64,000 bases of DNA from Papaver somniferum (GCF_003573695.1 NC_039368.1:85678389-85742388), one strand, 5' to 3'. Positions 10,887-23,259 are shown, counted from the stretch's first letter. A program made the numbers and translations. The notes: generated from the sequence alone by a model not told the origin.

Positions 10887-12391
10887 AATTCTCGACCGGT
10901 AGATTCGCATTCTCTCTTTCAAATTTTATCAAATACCTTGCAAACCTCACCTACTTTTAGAGGTTAACATCAACATCATTCATACAATTCCCCTCTGCAA
11001 TCTACATATACCAAACCGAAATTAAATCAACTTTGTTCTTATTAAAAAAATCACTTAACCGTGGTGGTATTGCGCGCAGGTTTTATGGAATGGGACGAAT
11101 CCCTTCAAACAATCCTACTCTAATATACGGTGTCAAATAGAAAACCAAGAGACGTGCCTTTTCAAAATATCCTTAGTCGACGAAAAAGGTGCCTTTTTAG
11201 ATATAGAATACTGATACTTCAATCCAAAGATATCTTTTCGTATTATTAGTTACCTGATTAATTTTTTCACAAAAGCATTCATTCAACTCTACATATTTGC
11301 CAAGAGTAGTGCCTTTTTTCAATATTTTTATACACAAAGGAACAAATCGTTTAATATTTTCCACGTGACTTATTTTTATTGGCAAAAATATAGAGGGTGC
11401 TGTGATTCTGACACGTTAGCAAAATTATTCTCCTTTATATTAAGAAGAATTGACTAATTCTTTGAACATACTAGCATAATCAAGTTTCCCAAGCTTACTG
11501 ACTACTACTTTGAGCGTTGTTCGTGTGAATGTTTTTTACAGAGAGCACATTTCAGAAGGTAAAAGCATTATGTATGCTTACCATTTCTATCAATGCCGAA
11601 ATTTCAGTTCGAGGATTGCTGCATGGAGGGAAATTCGAGGAAAACAAGGCTTTAATTTTTGCAACTTTAAAGATTTTAGTGAATGGACAACCAATCCTAC
11701 CACCAGTGAATGCAGCACCAATGACAACAAAACGAGTCACAACCACATAAAGACACAGCCGGTGCAAGTGGATTCAATCGATTTCAAGTTTCTCCATAGA
11801 ATCAATGAATTTGAAAAATCAACAATCAATTTATAAAACCATTCTGGAAAACCCTTCACTAGTACAAAACCCCACCGTTTTACATTATTGGATAGAGCAA
11901 AGTTTGGCATTTTGGTGTTTGTCGATTAACATAGGGAATCGTGCGTTAGTCCTATATAACGACATACTCTCTCCGTTTTTTAAAAATAAGATTGTTTGGT
12001 TTGCACGAAAATTAAGAAAACTAATTATTGTAGCCAATTTTTCATATATTAGAGAAAGAGATAAAAGGGAGAGAGAGAAATGCTCCCTCAATGGATATAC
12101 TAGTAAATCATAACATTTGACTTTCCACACATGGAAACAAGCCTATTTTTTTGACATATCCAAATAAAAAAACAAGTTTATTTTTTAGAAACGGAGGAGT
12201 ACATGTTTTTGTGAACATTTGTTGACGCTGACAATGCAAAAGTATTCCTTACTGAACAACTTTTCAGCTATTAGTCAAGTTTGGGCATTTGTATGCTTTC
12301 CGCTACATAAACATGGACATATTCATTTTATTAAATGGCAGCCAAGTGAAGAGAATTTCTAAGATGAACCCATAGAGGGTAGGAATCCATG
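10887..12391. other. Non-coding stretch with weak open frames
   Basis: Short frames occur on both strands, for example plus 11529-11750 with a TISINAEISVRGLLHGG segment, and minus 11385-11197. None shows a domain, a convincing start context or supported splice sites. AT-rich patches near 12040-12070 contain GAGA repeats. I see no gene that can be defended. Confidence 0.3.
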
Positions 12392-12955
12392 CCCTTTAGT
12401 CCCACATCAGGGAGTTTTTCTTCTTAAATTGTTTAGTAGTTTTAAGAAACTATATAAACCTTTTAGTCCCACATCGGGGAGTTTTTCTTCTTAAATTGTT
12501 TTATTCCATTATATAAAGAAATTCACTAATTTTGTAAAATCTATGGGAAAGGGGTTGCTCTATATTTTAGAGGGACCCCTAAGGGAAAATATTTTATAGC
12601 GTTTTTTAAGAGTTCGCGATTTTCCTTAACGATTTTTTCGGAGTTGCCAAGCTCAAGTTGAGCATCTACTACATATGCTAATAGTAGGTGTAGTAGGGTG
12701 TTTTATCCTGGAGATATCCGTCCTGTGAGGGATATAGCATCACTCTTGAGTGTAGCCGGGCGCTAATGTCTTAAGGACAACGTGTTGAACACGTGACTCA
12801 CTCTGTTTTTCCAAAGTTTTGCCTTGTTGCTGTTGCGGAGATATGAGGAGCTCATTCGTCTCATCAAATCGATCACTTCCATTATAAAGGAGCTAAGTAT
12901 CAATAACTTTTGCTTATTTAATTTTTCCTTGTTTTTGATTATTGCACCCAACAAT
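12392..12955 (+). mobile_element. LTR-like fragment of copia type, possibly a solo LTR
   Basis: Contains AGTCCCACATCGGGGAG, a block common at the start of plant copia and TRIM LTRs, with a TATATAAA promoter-like run after it. The block TTAGTCCCACATC plus about 35 following bases is present twice, with a 66-base period (12398 and 12464). The right part ends TTGCACCCAACA, a plausible LTR end. No flanking pol gene or second LTR is seen. Exact ends and target duplication were not established. Confidence 0.45.
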
Positions 12956-13283
12956 AAATATTTTCTAAATTTTACTAACATCCTTATCTTAAAAATTGTG
13001 AAACTGATTACATCCTGACTATTTTTAAATTTTTGGCTATTTAAACAGTATCAAAATCTAAGTGTCCTTTTCACCCGGGAATTATTGGTTTTGGTCTTTT
13101 TAACCAATTGTGTGTAGATAACATAATTTTCGTATATAAATTATAACTCTTATTAACGTGAGTGATTTTCTTAATGCGTGGTTATATGATTCCACTATCA
13201 GTGAAGTTGTTGCTCCAAATAATTTTATTAACAGCCATCGGGAAATGAAAGTGTGCAAGTCTTTAATACAAGATGGTCACTAG

Positions 13284-13566
13284 TGCATCCCTGAGAAACT
13301 TTCGGAGTTCATCACTGTTAGCTTGTTGCCTGACTTCCGTGGTGGAAATTACGGGAATCTGGAGGCAATATATATGGTATCTTCTCTGTTTCAGTTGCAT
13401 ATCACAAAAAAAGGGGGAAAACAGCCAGGTTTTGGATGGTACAAAAAGGTTTAGATTAAATGCAATTATCCCTCCACTGCAATGGAAAATAATTTCAGTA
13501 ATTGTAGGACTATTTGACATTACCTTTAATATCGGAATCCCAAGTGCATTAATTCCTTCAAGGTGA
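13284..13566 (+). other. Exon-like sequence of unknown gene
   Basis: Two plus-strand frames look coding in turn. One (13284-13450) reads through SEFITVSLLPDFRGGNYGN and QPGFGWYKKV. The other continues as LDGTKRFRLNAIIPPLQWK up to 13563, where CAAG/GTGAGA resembles a splice donor. A frame break lies between them, near 13445. I do not recognise a family. It sits just left of copy A of the segmental duplication and has no counterpart in copy B. Confidence 0.25.
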
Positions 13567-14221
13567 GATTCTAGCCTCATCATGCCTTTAGGCTGTGGCG
13601 AATAATCACTTCTAAGTATGAATCGTGTTGATTTCCTCTTAGTTCTTGCCGGTTAGTATTACAAATTTAACTTTACTTGGACCTGTATTACATGATTCGT
13701 AAATGTGTTTGTGTGTAGGAGTTCACGTGGATGACGAGAAAAGAGAAATTACCGATCAAACAAGATATCTTTCGGTACAGGACTAAAATTTTAATAACTG
13801 AAGTTGGAGGCAAGAGTGTTGATGGAGATCTTCCAACTATTGATAGCAGCTTTTGTCGATAGAAGACAATTTTAATTCACCCGTATTTGGTATTGGTTTC
13901 TTTTTGTTTGTTGAAGCAAAATTATATAATAATCTGCGTTACTGCGGACTCTCACACATGCATCCTAATTCATTTTGCATTGTGACATGCTGAACTAGCC
14001 CGCACAATTGCCGGAGAGGTAAAGAGAAGGCAAATCAATTTGGTGAATCAAATTAATAAACTAGCCTGCGCAATTGCACGGGTTTACTGAGCCTGTAATT
14101 TGTATAACCAATAATAACTTGAAGAGTAAATTCTGAATCTAACCACCGCCACTGTTTAAAATCATACTTTTTTTCTTGAATTATTAATGGAGAATACAAA
14201 TTCTAACACTGAAAATGTATT

Positions 14222-15002
14222 TCATAAATCTCTCTCTTTTTCAACGAAAAATAAAATAATATTATAAATACAATTGAAAAGGCCTAAAAGGAAAATACCC
14301 ATTATGGGAGCATAAGTTCCATCATCAGAAATATCATACGGAGGATAGGTAGCATGTATACATATTAAATACATAAGTAAGGAAAATATGATTTGAACAA
14401 TTTGTAACATGATAAAATTCATGAACCCATATGTGGAAATAATCTATAAACTTACAGAGTGGTCGGATCCTAATTCGCAGAAAGTGACACGAAAATGGTA
14501 AAATCTTAGTAGGAGCTTTTTCTCTTCTTTTTATTCCCGTGGGTTGCAGGGTGAGGTACCTACTGGTACATTAGGATGCGATACGGGATGACATAAATAC
14601 AAAAGGCAAGCTCAATACTACAAAAATACATATTCTAACAACCTTTTGGGCTGCAGAAAAATGTTCTCTACTTATCCTAATACTTGAGAGCGAAACAACT
14701 GTTGCAAGCAATGAAAAAAGTATTAAATAATCCTGCTTGGAAAAAGATAAGACCACAAACATAAATCATGCTTTCAAACCATATTTTGCCAGGTAACAAC
14801 AGTAGGATATGGAGAGTTATTTCAAAAGAATACAACCAAACAAAGGGTGCCAAACTTGCAACAGTGTTACTGTCAGATATCTACGCGAACATTTTTTGAC
14901 AAATAATAAGGTTTGTTTACATAGCGTAAACATAAGAATGGGTATAGGTGCCTCAGGATCTCTATATTCATATAGACTGCGTAAATTTGGAATGGAGAAC
15001 AT
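14222..15002 (-). other. Possible membrane-protein gene remnant, copy A
   Basis: Three minus-strand frames lie in a row: 15002-14817, 14762-14571 and 14422-14222. The last two are strongly hydrophobic, with runs such as LILFSLLATVVSLSS and MLQIVQIIFSLLMYLICIH, then a conserved acidic loop (YPPYDISDDGTYAP) and another hydrophobic run. A TTTATAG acceptor candidate precedes the last frame. The same frames survive in copy B with mostly conservative differences. I do not recognise the family. It may be a multi-exon membrane protein or its remnant. Confidence 0.35.
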
Positions 15003-16128
15003 GTTGTGTAATAATCATATGATAAGACGACATCATGGAAATGGCTGGAAACTAAATAAGCTGAGCTCGTGTAATATGGTTTACCTGTAAGATATATGTC
15101 AGTAGGTTCGACTCCAAGTCTACAGAGTCTTTGGGTGGAATGGACCCAGATGGAGCATTTAGAGGACTGAAGGTTTTATCAGTGGTAGTTGGAAAAACTT
15201 TTGGTTTTGCAGTGGAAACGTGCAGGTTCCCGAGTGAGTTGTTTATGGGTGAAAACCGTTTCTGCGGATTTTGGTAATTTTGGGTGTGTGGATAAGAAAC
15301 GATTCTAGACCCTAAACAATGTACTGCACCAGAGTACTTTTGATTCGAGAGATCAATCTGTACAATCTCGTCCTAAACCAAGAAATGGCCTTTCTATGAT
15401 TGCTTCGGTCACAAATTGAAGGACAAGGGTTGGTATTAGGGAGGGAAGCGAAGAGAGTGTTGAGACCAGAATCGTTGATTCCGAAGGTGTGGTTGTTTTT
15501 GACTTATATCAGAAAGTAGAACTGGCTAGCATAATGGAAAGTTACCAGGTGATTTCTAGATACTGTGTTATTGTCGACCAAACTTGTTGTTTGGCGAAAA
15601 TAGGTGAAGACTATTTATACAAGTCATATTGAAACGTATCCTTGTCTCGTAGGAAGTGAAAACGATTGAGTGGTGAAGAATAGGGTAACGTATAACTGTC
15701 AGACATTATGCTTCCATGATAAAGGAAGTGAATTCGTGTAACTATCAGACATTACGCTTCCATGATGAAGGAAATGAATTGTTTACACCGTTACTTTTAC
15801 CACCACTAATTGTCCCACTTCATGACACTTTCTTATAACAGGCGCATTGTACGCTGCATATGTTGTAAACCGCCAGACCAATACCCTGATGAGCATCCCC
15901 CAGTTTGTGACATGTTTGATGTCTCGAGTTAACACTTTGCTACGTGCGGAAAGTCAAAGTCAAGGGACTTACCGCTGGAAAATATCCTGTAATGCTATTA
16001 GGCTCATTTTGGCTGGTCGCCTATAACTTGCCACAGGTTTGTCAGTTCAGTGGCGAAATTCGATGTCTGAGATCGTATCTCATGAGGAAGGATGGTCATT
16101 GATTATGGCCGCATCTTGTTGTATAGCG

Positions 16129-16203
16129 TGGCGCCATTGGCATAGTGGCATGCTAGTGGCATGCCAGAGGCGTAACTGTTGCATGACGGCATGCTAGTAG
16201 CCG
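16129..16203 (+). repeat. Short minisatellite, copy A
   Basis: Imperfect units built on GGCATGCTAGTGGC and GTAGCCGTGACATAGGC. This short version corresponds to the expanded array in copy B. It includes the intact site GTAGCCGTGACAT into which the Athila element inserted in copy B. Confidence 0.65.
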
Positions 16204-16221
16204 TGACATAGGCAGCATGCT

Positions 16222-18152
16222 TTATTGTTCTGGAGAGGGCCTCCATACATAACAAAAACAATAAGGGGAGATAGGATCTACCTGTATCAAGTCCCTTGTT
16301 GGATTGAATAATTTTGTGGGAGACCCATTAATGAGAACTGACAAAGTAGTCGTCGAAATACACTGGTGAACCAAGTTACACCACTTCTCATTAAACCCGA
16401 ATTTAGACATTATTTGAAGCAAGAAGTTATATTCGACTCTATTGAATGCCTTCGACATATCAATTTTTATCCCCATAAAGCCTTTCTTAGATTTACAGTT
16501 TTTCATCTTTTGTATAATTTCATGCGCTATAATAATATTTTCAGAAATCTGCCTTCCTGTAATGAAGACAGATTGGTATGGCGAAATCATTTTATCAAGC
16601 AAAGTTTTCATTCTTCTTGCCATGGTTTTTGAAATGACCTTATAAGTAGTGTTAGCCAAGGCTATAGGCCCGAACTCTGCCGGAGTGGTCAGGTTCAAGG
16701 TTTTAGGAATTATTGAGATAAAGGAAGCATTTATCTCCTTAGAGATGTTCCAAGAAATAATGAAAGTTTAGACCATTTTTACTAGGGCAGGCCCAATGAT
16801 ATCCCAATTTTGTGGAAAAAAATTAGACCGGAAGCCATCTGGCCTGGAATTTTGTCAGGGTCCATGGAAAACAGAACATGCTTTGTCGCTCTGGGTTATG
16901 TAAGAAGGGATTAAGTTTATCATATTTTGATCTATTTCAGGGTTTACAGTAGTAGCTATTTCACGAAAGTTATTTTTTATACATTCAGTAATATCATTTT
17001 TGTTATCTAAGCACTCATTGTTTTCAGTCTTAAGGGCTTCAATTCTGTTTCTTCTAGATCTCGGTTTAGCCTTACTATGAAAAAAATTCGTATTTCTGTC
17101 CCCTAGATCTATGTTTTGGTCCCTACTTTTTTCCTTCCAAATTTTTTCTTTTATGGCGTACCATTTAGATAACTGCTTTCTAAGATCACTCAGGTCTGTA
17201 ACTTTGTTAGAGTAATTAGGTCTTTTGTTTGTCATGTATAGCTCCTTCTTTACATTCTCAATGTTACTATGAATATTACCAAAACTAGTTTTATTCCAAA
17301 GTTTCAGAATATGTTTAACATTTGCTAGATTTTTATTAACTTTCTGTGTCGGTGAATCCCGCGCCTGAGATTTCCAATTTTCCTGAATTAAAGGTTTACA
17401 ATCATCATGTGTTATCCATTCCCCAAAGTATCTGAAAGGAGTATCTCCATCATTCCAGTGGTTATGAGTGTTTAGTATTATTGCGATATGGTCTTAAGCA
17501 AGGGGCCTTAAATATTTTATGCTTGAGTTAGGGAATTTTCTGTTCCACTTAGAATTAACCAAAGCCCTGTCCATCTTCTGCTCTATATTTTTATCACCAG
17601 TTCTGTGGTTATTCCAAGTGGAAGTGTAGCCAGAAAATCTCAAATCCATTAGTTCATAGTTGTTTATCAGATTGTTGAAAATCCTAGCCTCATTTATTTT
17701 AAAAGGAAATTTTCTATTATTTTCTTCTTCATTGAGAACCACATTCAAGTCTCCAATAACTATCCAAGGATGGTTTATAGTAACCGACATATCTTCTACG
17801 ATCTTCCAAGAATTTCTTTTATGTGGCCTATAAGGACTCCCATAAAAACAAGTGAGAATCCATCTACTATCATTTTGATGGTTGGAAATCGAAGCATTTA
17901 AGTGGTTATAAGCAGAGTCCATAATTTGTATATTCACATTACTTTTCTAGATGAGGCACAGACCTCCTGCACTTCCTCTAGGGGGAACTAGGTGATAATT
18001 ACAAACATGCATTTATTTTAAAATAGTAATATGTTTTGTTGCTTGGTTTCAGATAAGAAGAGAATATCAGGAGGATTCTCCCTGTTTAGGGTATCCGCTA
18101 AACTGTTTTGAGAGTCTAGTTTTCCTGATCCCTGACAGTTCCATGCTAGCAT
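16222..18152 (-). pseudogene. LINE ORF2 (endonuclease plus partial reverse transcriptase), copy A
   Basis: Read from 18152 downwards. The apurinic-type endonuclease opens with MLAWNCQGSG and IPDILFLSETK-like sequence, then HPWIVIGDLNVVLNEEE, FSGYTSTWNNHRTG and KMDRALVNSKWNRKF. A TCA to TAA change at about 17494 cuts the frame right before the SDH motif that copy B keeps. A lysine-rich linker follows (17235-16855). The reverse transcriptase segment has NTTYKVISKTMARRMK, SVFITGRQISEN and KIDMSKAFNRVEY, with the second Asp of that block changed to Asn. It stops near DPISPYCF. The YxDD box and everything after it are missing. Confidence 0.85.
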
Positions 18153-18494
18153 ACTAATAAACTGCCGGAAGTATGAAATCACATGATACTTGAATTTTAT
18201 TAAGACTATGTAGTTAAAGATCTTAACATGGAATCCTAGGTTATCAACATGCTTTCGGTTGGAATGGATATAAATTGATATGATATGTAAAAGATTTAGG
18301 TTACAGATTTTGGTAGAAGTTATACCAACCTCTATCGATGACATTAATCCAGCAGGTCTTTCCGATGTACACTGATTCACCTCCTCTTCCTCCATTGGTT
18401 TATTTAAGTGGGTCATCAAAGTTTTTCGTATAGTTTCTTTTGTTCTCGGTAGTTTCCTTTTCATCCAGTTATAACAAATGGTACCTGGAATCAA

Positions 18495-19135
18495 AATTAA
18501 GAAAAGATTGCATTAGTCTTGTGAGAGATATTTTTGTTAGGTGTTTACAAAATTTAATGAATTTCGTAGATATGTTAATAAGTACTCATAGAAAGAGTAC
18601 AGATAAATTTCAGTTACATCAAAGAAGAGAAATTCGAAAATAAATCAAATCAAACAATATTTACTACAAATAAAAACTGATTAGGAGGAGTTTAAGATAT
18701 TAGAAATATTTAGATAATCCAGAAGAGATCAGAGAGTCAAAGAGGGGTGTAGCGATGAATCCAAAGGAGAAAATTTGGATGCAGTTGAATGAGATGCAGA
18801 TAAAGATTCCAAAATTATGTAAAATCCAGGGGTCTTTGATAACATAGAATATTCAAGAGGGGTTTTGATTGGATATGCATGGGAATGAATTAATGGTGTG
18901 ATCACCACCGTCGATGACGGTGATTACCAGCTAGTTTATTGTGTTTGCAGACAAAATAATGGTGGTTACTGGTAGTATAGAGATGGTTTTGGGGGTGGCG
19001 GAAAAATCGCATGGAAAGAGAGAGAGATAGTCCATGCAACAGATTGATAATCAAGTTATCTTTCGGCACTATAACATTTTGACGAGAAGAGGGGTCAACA
19101 AAATGTACCTAGTAAAGTAAGGTTCCAAAATTGAA
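18495..19135. other. Non-coding part of the duplication
   Basis: Contains sequence upstream of the LINE ORF2 and then a stretch matching 45540-46110 of copy B. Includes CACCGTCGATGACGGTG, an imperfect inverted repeat near 18906. No coding frame is supported. Confidence 0.4.
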
Positions 19136-19345
19136 GTTTTTCTCTCCTAGACCGATTCCTATGGGGGTGGATAACCCACCCATTTTCCATGCCAGCTGGC
19201 ATGTCAAACGGGACGCGCCACTATGGTAAAAACATTAAGCGACCGAGTCACCATCGAGCGGTCGAGACTACACCGCTAGCGTCTCGTAGCGATCGCTCGG
19301 TCAAGTTTACACCGCTAGCGGTTTAATCTCGACCGTCCACGTTCG
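19136..19345. promoter_or_regulatory. GC-rich palindromic region upstream of the PMD-like gene, copy A
   Basis: Stands out from the AT-rich surroundings. It holds a perfect 16-bp palindrome CATGCCAGCTGGCATG (19188-19203), the inverted pair GGGTGG/CCACCC just before it, and repeated ACCGCTAGCG and CGACCG/CGGTCG words at 19250-19345. It lies about 100-300 bases before the start codon of the PMD-like gene in both copies. It may be a transposon terminal repeat or a promoter region; the former is suggested because PMD genes often sit in Mutator-like elements. Confidence 0.45.
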
Positions 19346-19449
19346 GTGCTTTACCGCCTATGAATACCCATATTCCCTTCAGTTTTCATTCACAAAAAAA
19401 AAATCTTTCTTCCCTTCTCTAGAGAGCAGACTAGAGCGATTTTTTAAAA

Positions 19450-19849
19450 ATGAGTAGTTCCAAAACAAATAGACAAAGGAAAAGAAATAGGAAAGAAAAA
19501 GAAAAATCGAGATTTTTTACCTAAATTAAGAGGTGGGTGGTCTGAGCTAACTGAAGTGTTTGGGTTACTCCCGAAGCTGTTCAAGCATCCTTGAGAAAAT
19601 ATCCTTGGCAGCGTTTATATTTCATGAAAGGAAAAACAACAGGACTCAAGTTGTGTAAGTTATTTGTGAACGTTGGTGGAACACTACAAATACGTTCTTT
19701 TTCAAGGATTTCGAGTGTGATAAGTTCTAATTTTTTTCATCCAATAGTTTAATTTTTAGTTCAGAAATAAATTATAATTTTTTAGTTTGATACAAATTTT
19801 AATTTTATGACTATGTTGTTTTTAGAGTTCACGTCGTTAGATTTGTATA
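19450..19849 (+). pseudogene. Start of a PMD-like gene, copy A (truncated)
   Basis: ATG 19450 begins a basic N-terminus (MSSSKTNRQRKRNRKEKEK), matching ATG 46465 in copy B. The following exon-like sequence keeps the positions of PEAVQAS, PWQRLYF and the GGTLQIRSFSRIS block seen in copy B but has extra indels. It runs into an LTR at 19850, just after the point where copy B enters its second exon (GTTCACG). The TATA element of copy B (TATAAATA) is TATGAATA here. The fragment cannot make the protein. Confidence 0.6.
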
Positions 19850-21337
19850 TGTTGATGATCGAATTTTAATATAGTGGTAAAGGTTGTCGTTCACTCGAAC
19901 TTTGTTGAAATTGATTTTAGGCTTAAATAAATGAAAATGAATAAAAATAAGAAAACATATACACAAAATAGTAGCAATATGGACAGGTACTGGGACTCGG
20001 GATTTCACTTCCTTTCATATACACGGGTTTTAGAAATTAATCCTTGACATTTATAGATCCAAACACAAGAAATATTAACTCTATTCTTTGCCAAAATAGA
20101 TTTCGTAAAACATCAACTGTAAATTACAAGCATAGTGTATCTAAAGCACCTAAGACTAAGCGTACACTATCTAACAAGATAACAATTGATTAATAGAAAT
20201 CATAAATCATTTGCAAAAATTAAATAAGGAATTATTTAAATTTACCACATGAAGAAATTCAATTTCGTCCGTCGTCCCAGCGATGGGGTCTAGCTCCTCA
20301 TATTGTAGACACTCTCAAAATATTTTTTTCATTGCTCAAATGGTGTTTACAAGAAGAAAATGGAGAAAATTATAAAAGCAGAGAATTTGCGACGGTTGTA
20401 CGGCGTTACAAACTCGCTGTTGACAAAGGAGGTGTTGCGAAATGAAGATATGCGTTACTAACGGACTGTTACAGAACTTGAAATATACGACACTAGGAAA
20501 CGACTGTTCTTGACAGTTTAATGTTCTTCATGTTCATCTTTTCTGCAGCAGCAGAAACTTCTCCCTGCAACTGGTGATTACTCACTCTGTTGCTCTCTCC
20601 TTGACCCCAAAACTCTCCCCGTCCACCTCGCAACCCCAGTAACCTATTTATCTCCAACAACACCAAGAAATCTTCTTCATTCACTGCCAATAATCCTCCA
20701 TAACTCGGTATGAAAGAAAATATTTTCTTTCTTTTTTCCACGCATCTGCAACTTTGAATTGCGTACGAAATCTCCTTGGTTAACTTCTACACGCTTCTTA
20801 ATTAACCCAACTCTATCCAAACACGTCAGTATACGTCTGAATTTGTTGTAATCACGTGATTATGTTTTTCGGCCACGTACTCCCTGTTTTTCTTTCACAC
20901 GACGATTCAGCCAATTATAACCGAAACCATCGACCATACCGTTCATGTTTGGTCCAAACATGCCCAAAGAAGTCAAATCCAGTGCTTGAGTCTCACTCCA
21001 ACACGTCCAATTCTCAAACCCTAAATATGTTCTTCACTGCAAAACTTTCCCGCCAAACTGAGATTTGAATTTGTGAAGAAGGTCACCCCTTATCCAGTGG
21101 TCGCCCCTTATCCGCTACTGGAGTCCGAATAGTGGGTGTCCAACTGAGATGCCCCTTAGCCAAAACTGGGGTCTGTATAGCACATGTCCTCCGAGGGTGT
21201 CCCGAGCAACTTTTCGAGCCGAATTTTCCAACAATGTTTATTTCCTCAAAATACATAAAAATACAACATTAATACAAAAATCAAGTTCCAACAAAACGGA
21301 CAGTGAGGACAATTTAGACACAAAAATATGTCTATCA
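19850..21337 (-). repeat. LTR of the truncated element
   Basis: Begins TGTTGATGATCG and ends GTCTATCA, the same terminal words as the LTRs at 35586-37085 and 41262-42770. Shared internal blocks include ACTCTTTTCTTTGCCAAAA-like and CCCAGTAATGGGGT-like sequence with clear divergence. It is a different, older family member. The base run GTATA just before it would be the target site. Confidence 0.75.
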
Positions 21338-22811
21338 AATACCCTCAAACTTATTATTTGCTAATCCTCGAGCAAAACTAATCTAGAAAAATAAAAATGC
21401 TAATTCACTAGGTGGCCCTAGTGACCGAGATATAGTCTCAGGAGGGTTTACCAGAGGTGTACCCACAAAACCTTTACTCCAGACCCTAGATATCTACGTC
21501 GAACTTTGGAAGGCACTAAAGAATCTCCTTGGTTGGCATATAATCATTGACTATAGGAAGAAGTACCCTGATGCGAAATTCCAATTGTTGTACACGTGTT
21601 TGCACTCAAGCATACTAAAATTCATATATAAGTGGACAGAGATCTACTCAGATAGTTGCACTATGGACATCATATTTGGAGTCAAACTAATCATATGGAT
21701 AGAATAAGAAAATGGAAATAGAGAAAATTTAGATGGTTTTTATGTTAACAAAATGATCGATGTTTCACATATCTGTCTGAAGGCCACTGCCAAAATGAAC
21801 CTATCCTATTGGACTGAGATACCGGTCTGACTAATATCAACACAACTGGAAAATACAAGGGAACTAGTAGTTGACTACATAGAACGATAACCTTTTTTTT
21901 TAACGACATGAATAGATCTTTTGGATCCAAGAACATGTTTCTTTTCAACAGATTGCACGATAGTTTCCACGGGTCCTGCATTCCACGCTTGCTTAGGCGA
22001 CGAAAACAGGGAGAACACACACATATTGCTATCCAAGTGTTAATATTTATTTCGATTGGTCTTATTGGTCCGGTTTTTTTTTTTTTTAAATAAATAGTAA
22101 CTCAATCACTCTATTTCACCCTATCAATGGTAACAACTTGAATCGTGTGCCTCACCTAATCACTTAGAGAAACATAGTTTAAAATGAAAAATAAAATGAA
22201 AACAGAAGTGAAAAGGACTCAACGAGGTATGGTGAAACTATCATGTTATTTCTAACACCTGAGCTCTGTGATTTTATGAATAGACTCTTTAGATTTTGTC
22301 ATCTAATCATATTGGTTCCTCAACTCCTACAACCAAGATGCTTCCATCCACTTAGATTGGTTAGTGCCATCCTTAGTAAGCATAAATTTCTAGGTTATGG
22401 AGATTATTTATTGCAACTAAAAAGTTTCTCCTATACCCCCAAACTTAAATCTAACATTGTCCTCAATATACTAAAGATAAAATTAAAAGCATGAACAAGG
22501 AGAAATTGTTACCACTTGAAGCAAAAAGGGTTAAGGAAAGATATTACCGTGTTGCGTGAGTATGGGTTACCTCCCAAGAAGTTCTAAGTTTAAAGTGTTC
22601 AGCCATACTAGGAAAGGATTAGTCACTCGTATCATAAAGTAACAGTCGGAATAACTGTGGGTCTTCAAAACCAAATAGAGATGACCAAAGGAAACTGCAA
22701 CAAACCAAGAAATTAACAAGACTAGCAAGCCCTTACCTAGTTTCCCGATTAAGATATTTATATCTAATTGAGGTCCAGGTTCTATCAAAGGGTCTAAATA
22801 AAATATTTTAA
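19850..22811 (-). mobile_element. Truncated non-autonomous LTR element, relative of the element at 35586-42770
   Basis: Bases 19850-21337 form a complete LTR, and 21338-22811 matches the interior next to the 3' LTR of the element at 35586-42770, including a polypurine tract, the ACATTGTCCTCAAT motif at 22454 and the C-terminal end of the acidic frame (minus, 22811-22567, with YLDPLIEPG and GKLGKGLLVL). The match stops inside that frame, where copy B of the segmental duplication begins. About 60% of the element and its other LTR are gone. Confidence 0.8.
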
Positions 22812-23102
22812 TAGCTGAAGTTGGAGGCAACATGTCATCAACACTAATGAAGATGGAGATCTTCCAACTGTTGATAGCAGCTTTTGTCGATAGAAGACAA
22901 TTTTAATTCACCTGTATTTGGTGTTGGTTCCTTTTTGTTTGTTGAAGACAATTTTAATTCACCTATATAATAATCTGCGTTACTGCGGACTCTCACATAC
23001 ACATCCTAATTCATTTTACATTGTGACATGATGAACTAGCCCGCACAATTGCTAGAGAGGTAAGAGAAGACAATGATTTGGTGAATCAAATTAATAAACT
23101 AG

Positions 23103-23120
23103 CCCGCGCAATTGCGCGGG
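23103..23120. repeat. Perfect 18-bp GC-rich palindrome
   Basis: CCCGCGCAATTGCGCGGG, directly preceded by CTAG. Copy A has a degraded form at 14065-14082. A GC-rich hairpin next to CTAG(T) on the minus strand recalls the 3' end of plant Helitrons, but the usual spacer is missing and I found no matching 5' end. Confidence 0.5.
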
Positions 23121-23259
23121 TTTACTGAGCTTGTAATTTGTATAACCACTAATAACTTGAAGAGTAAAATCTGAATCTAACCACCGCCACTGTTTAAAAT
23201 CATACATTTTTTCTTGAATTATTAATGGAGATTACAAATTTAAATACTGAAAATGTATT

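Larger units (their letters stand above)
13786..19849. repeat. Segmental duplication, copy A
   Basis: Colinear with 22812-25557 plus 43354-46873. Shared markers in order: the GATGGAGATCTTCCAACT block, CAATTGC palindrome region, minus-strand membrane-protein-like frames, the motif TAGGTTCGACTCCAAG, the GGCATGCTAG minisatellite, a truncated LINE, and the start of a PMD-like gene. Copy A lacks the Athila insertion and the 157-bp tandem duplication of copy B. It ends where a truncated LTR element starts at 19850. Confidence 0.9.

Noticed and set aside
13263..13583. A 106-codon minus-strand frame.
   Set aside because: It overlaps plus-strand frames with a splice donor and better protein character. 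No start context or domain.
14809..15090. A 93-codon plus-strand frame conserved in copy B (23863-24144).
   Set aside because: Conservation is explained by the duplication. The opposite strand has the better hydrophobic and splice pattern, so neither strand can be favoured on this frame alone.
15102..15122. TAGGTTCGACTCCAAG in both duplicate copies resembles a tRNA B box.
   Set aside because: The bases around it do not form a T-arm stem, and no A box lies at the right distance upstream.
16120..16210. Repeats suggesting a CRISPR array.
   Set aside because: Units are imperfect, adjacent and without unique spacers. It is a minisatellite in plant nuclear DNA.
20493..20741. An 82-codon minus-strand frame.
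   Set aside because: It lies inside the LTR of the truncated element and has no domain.
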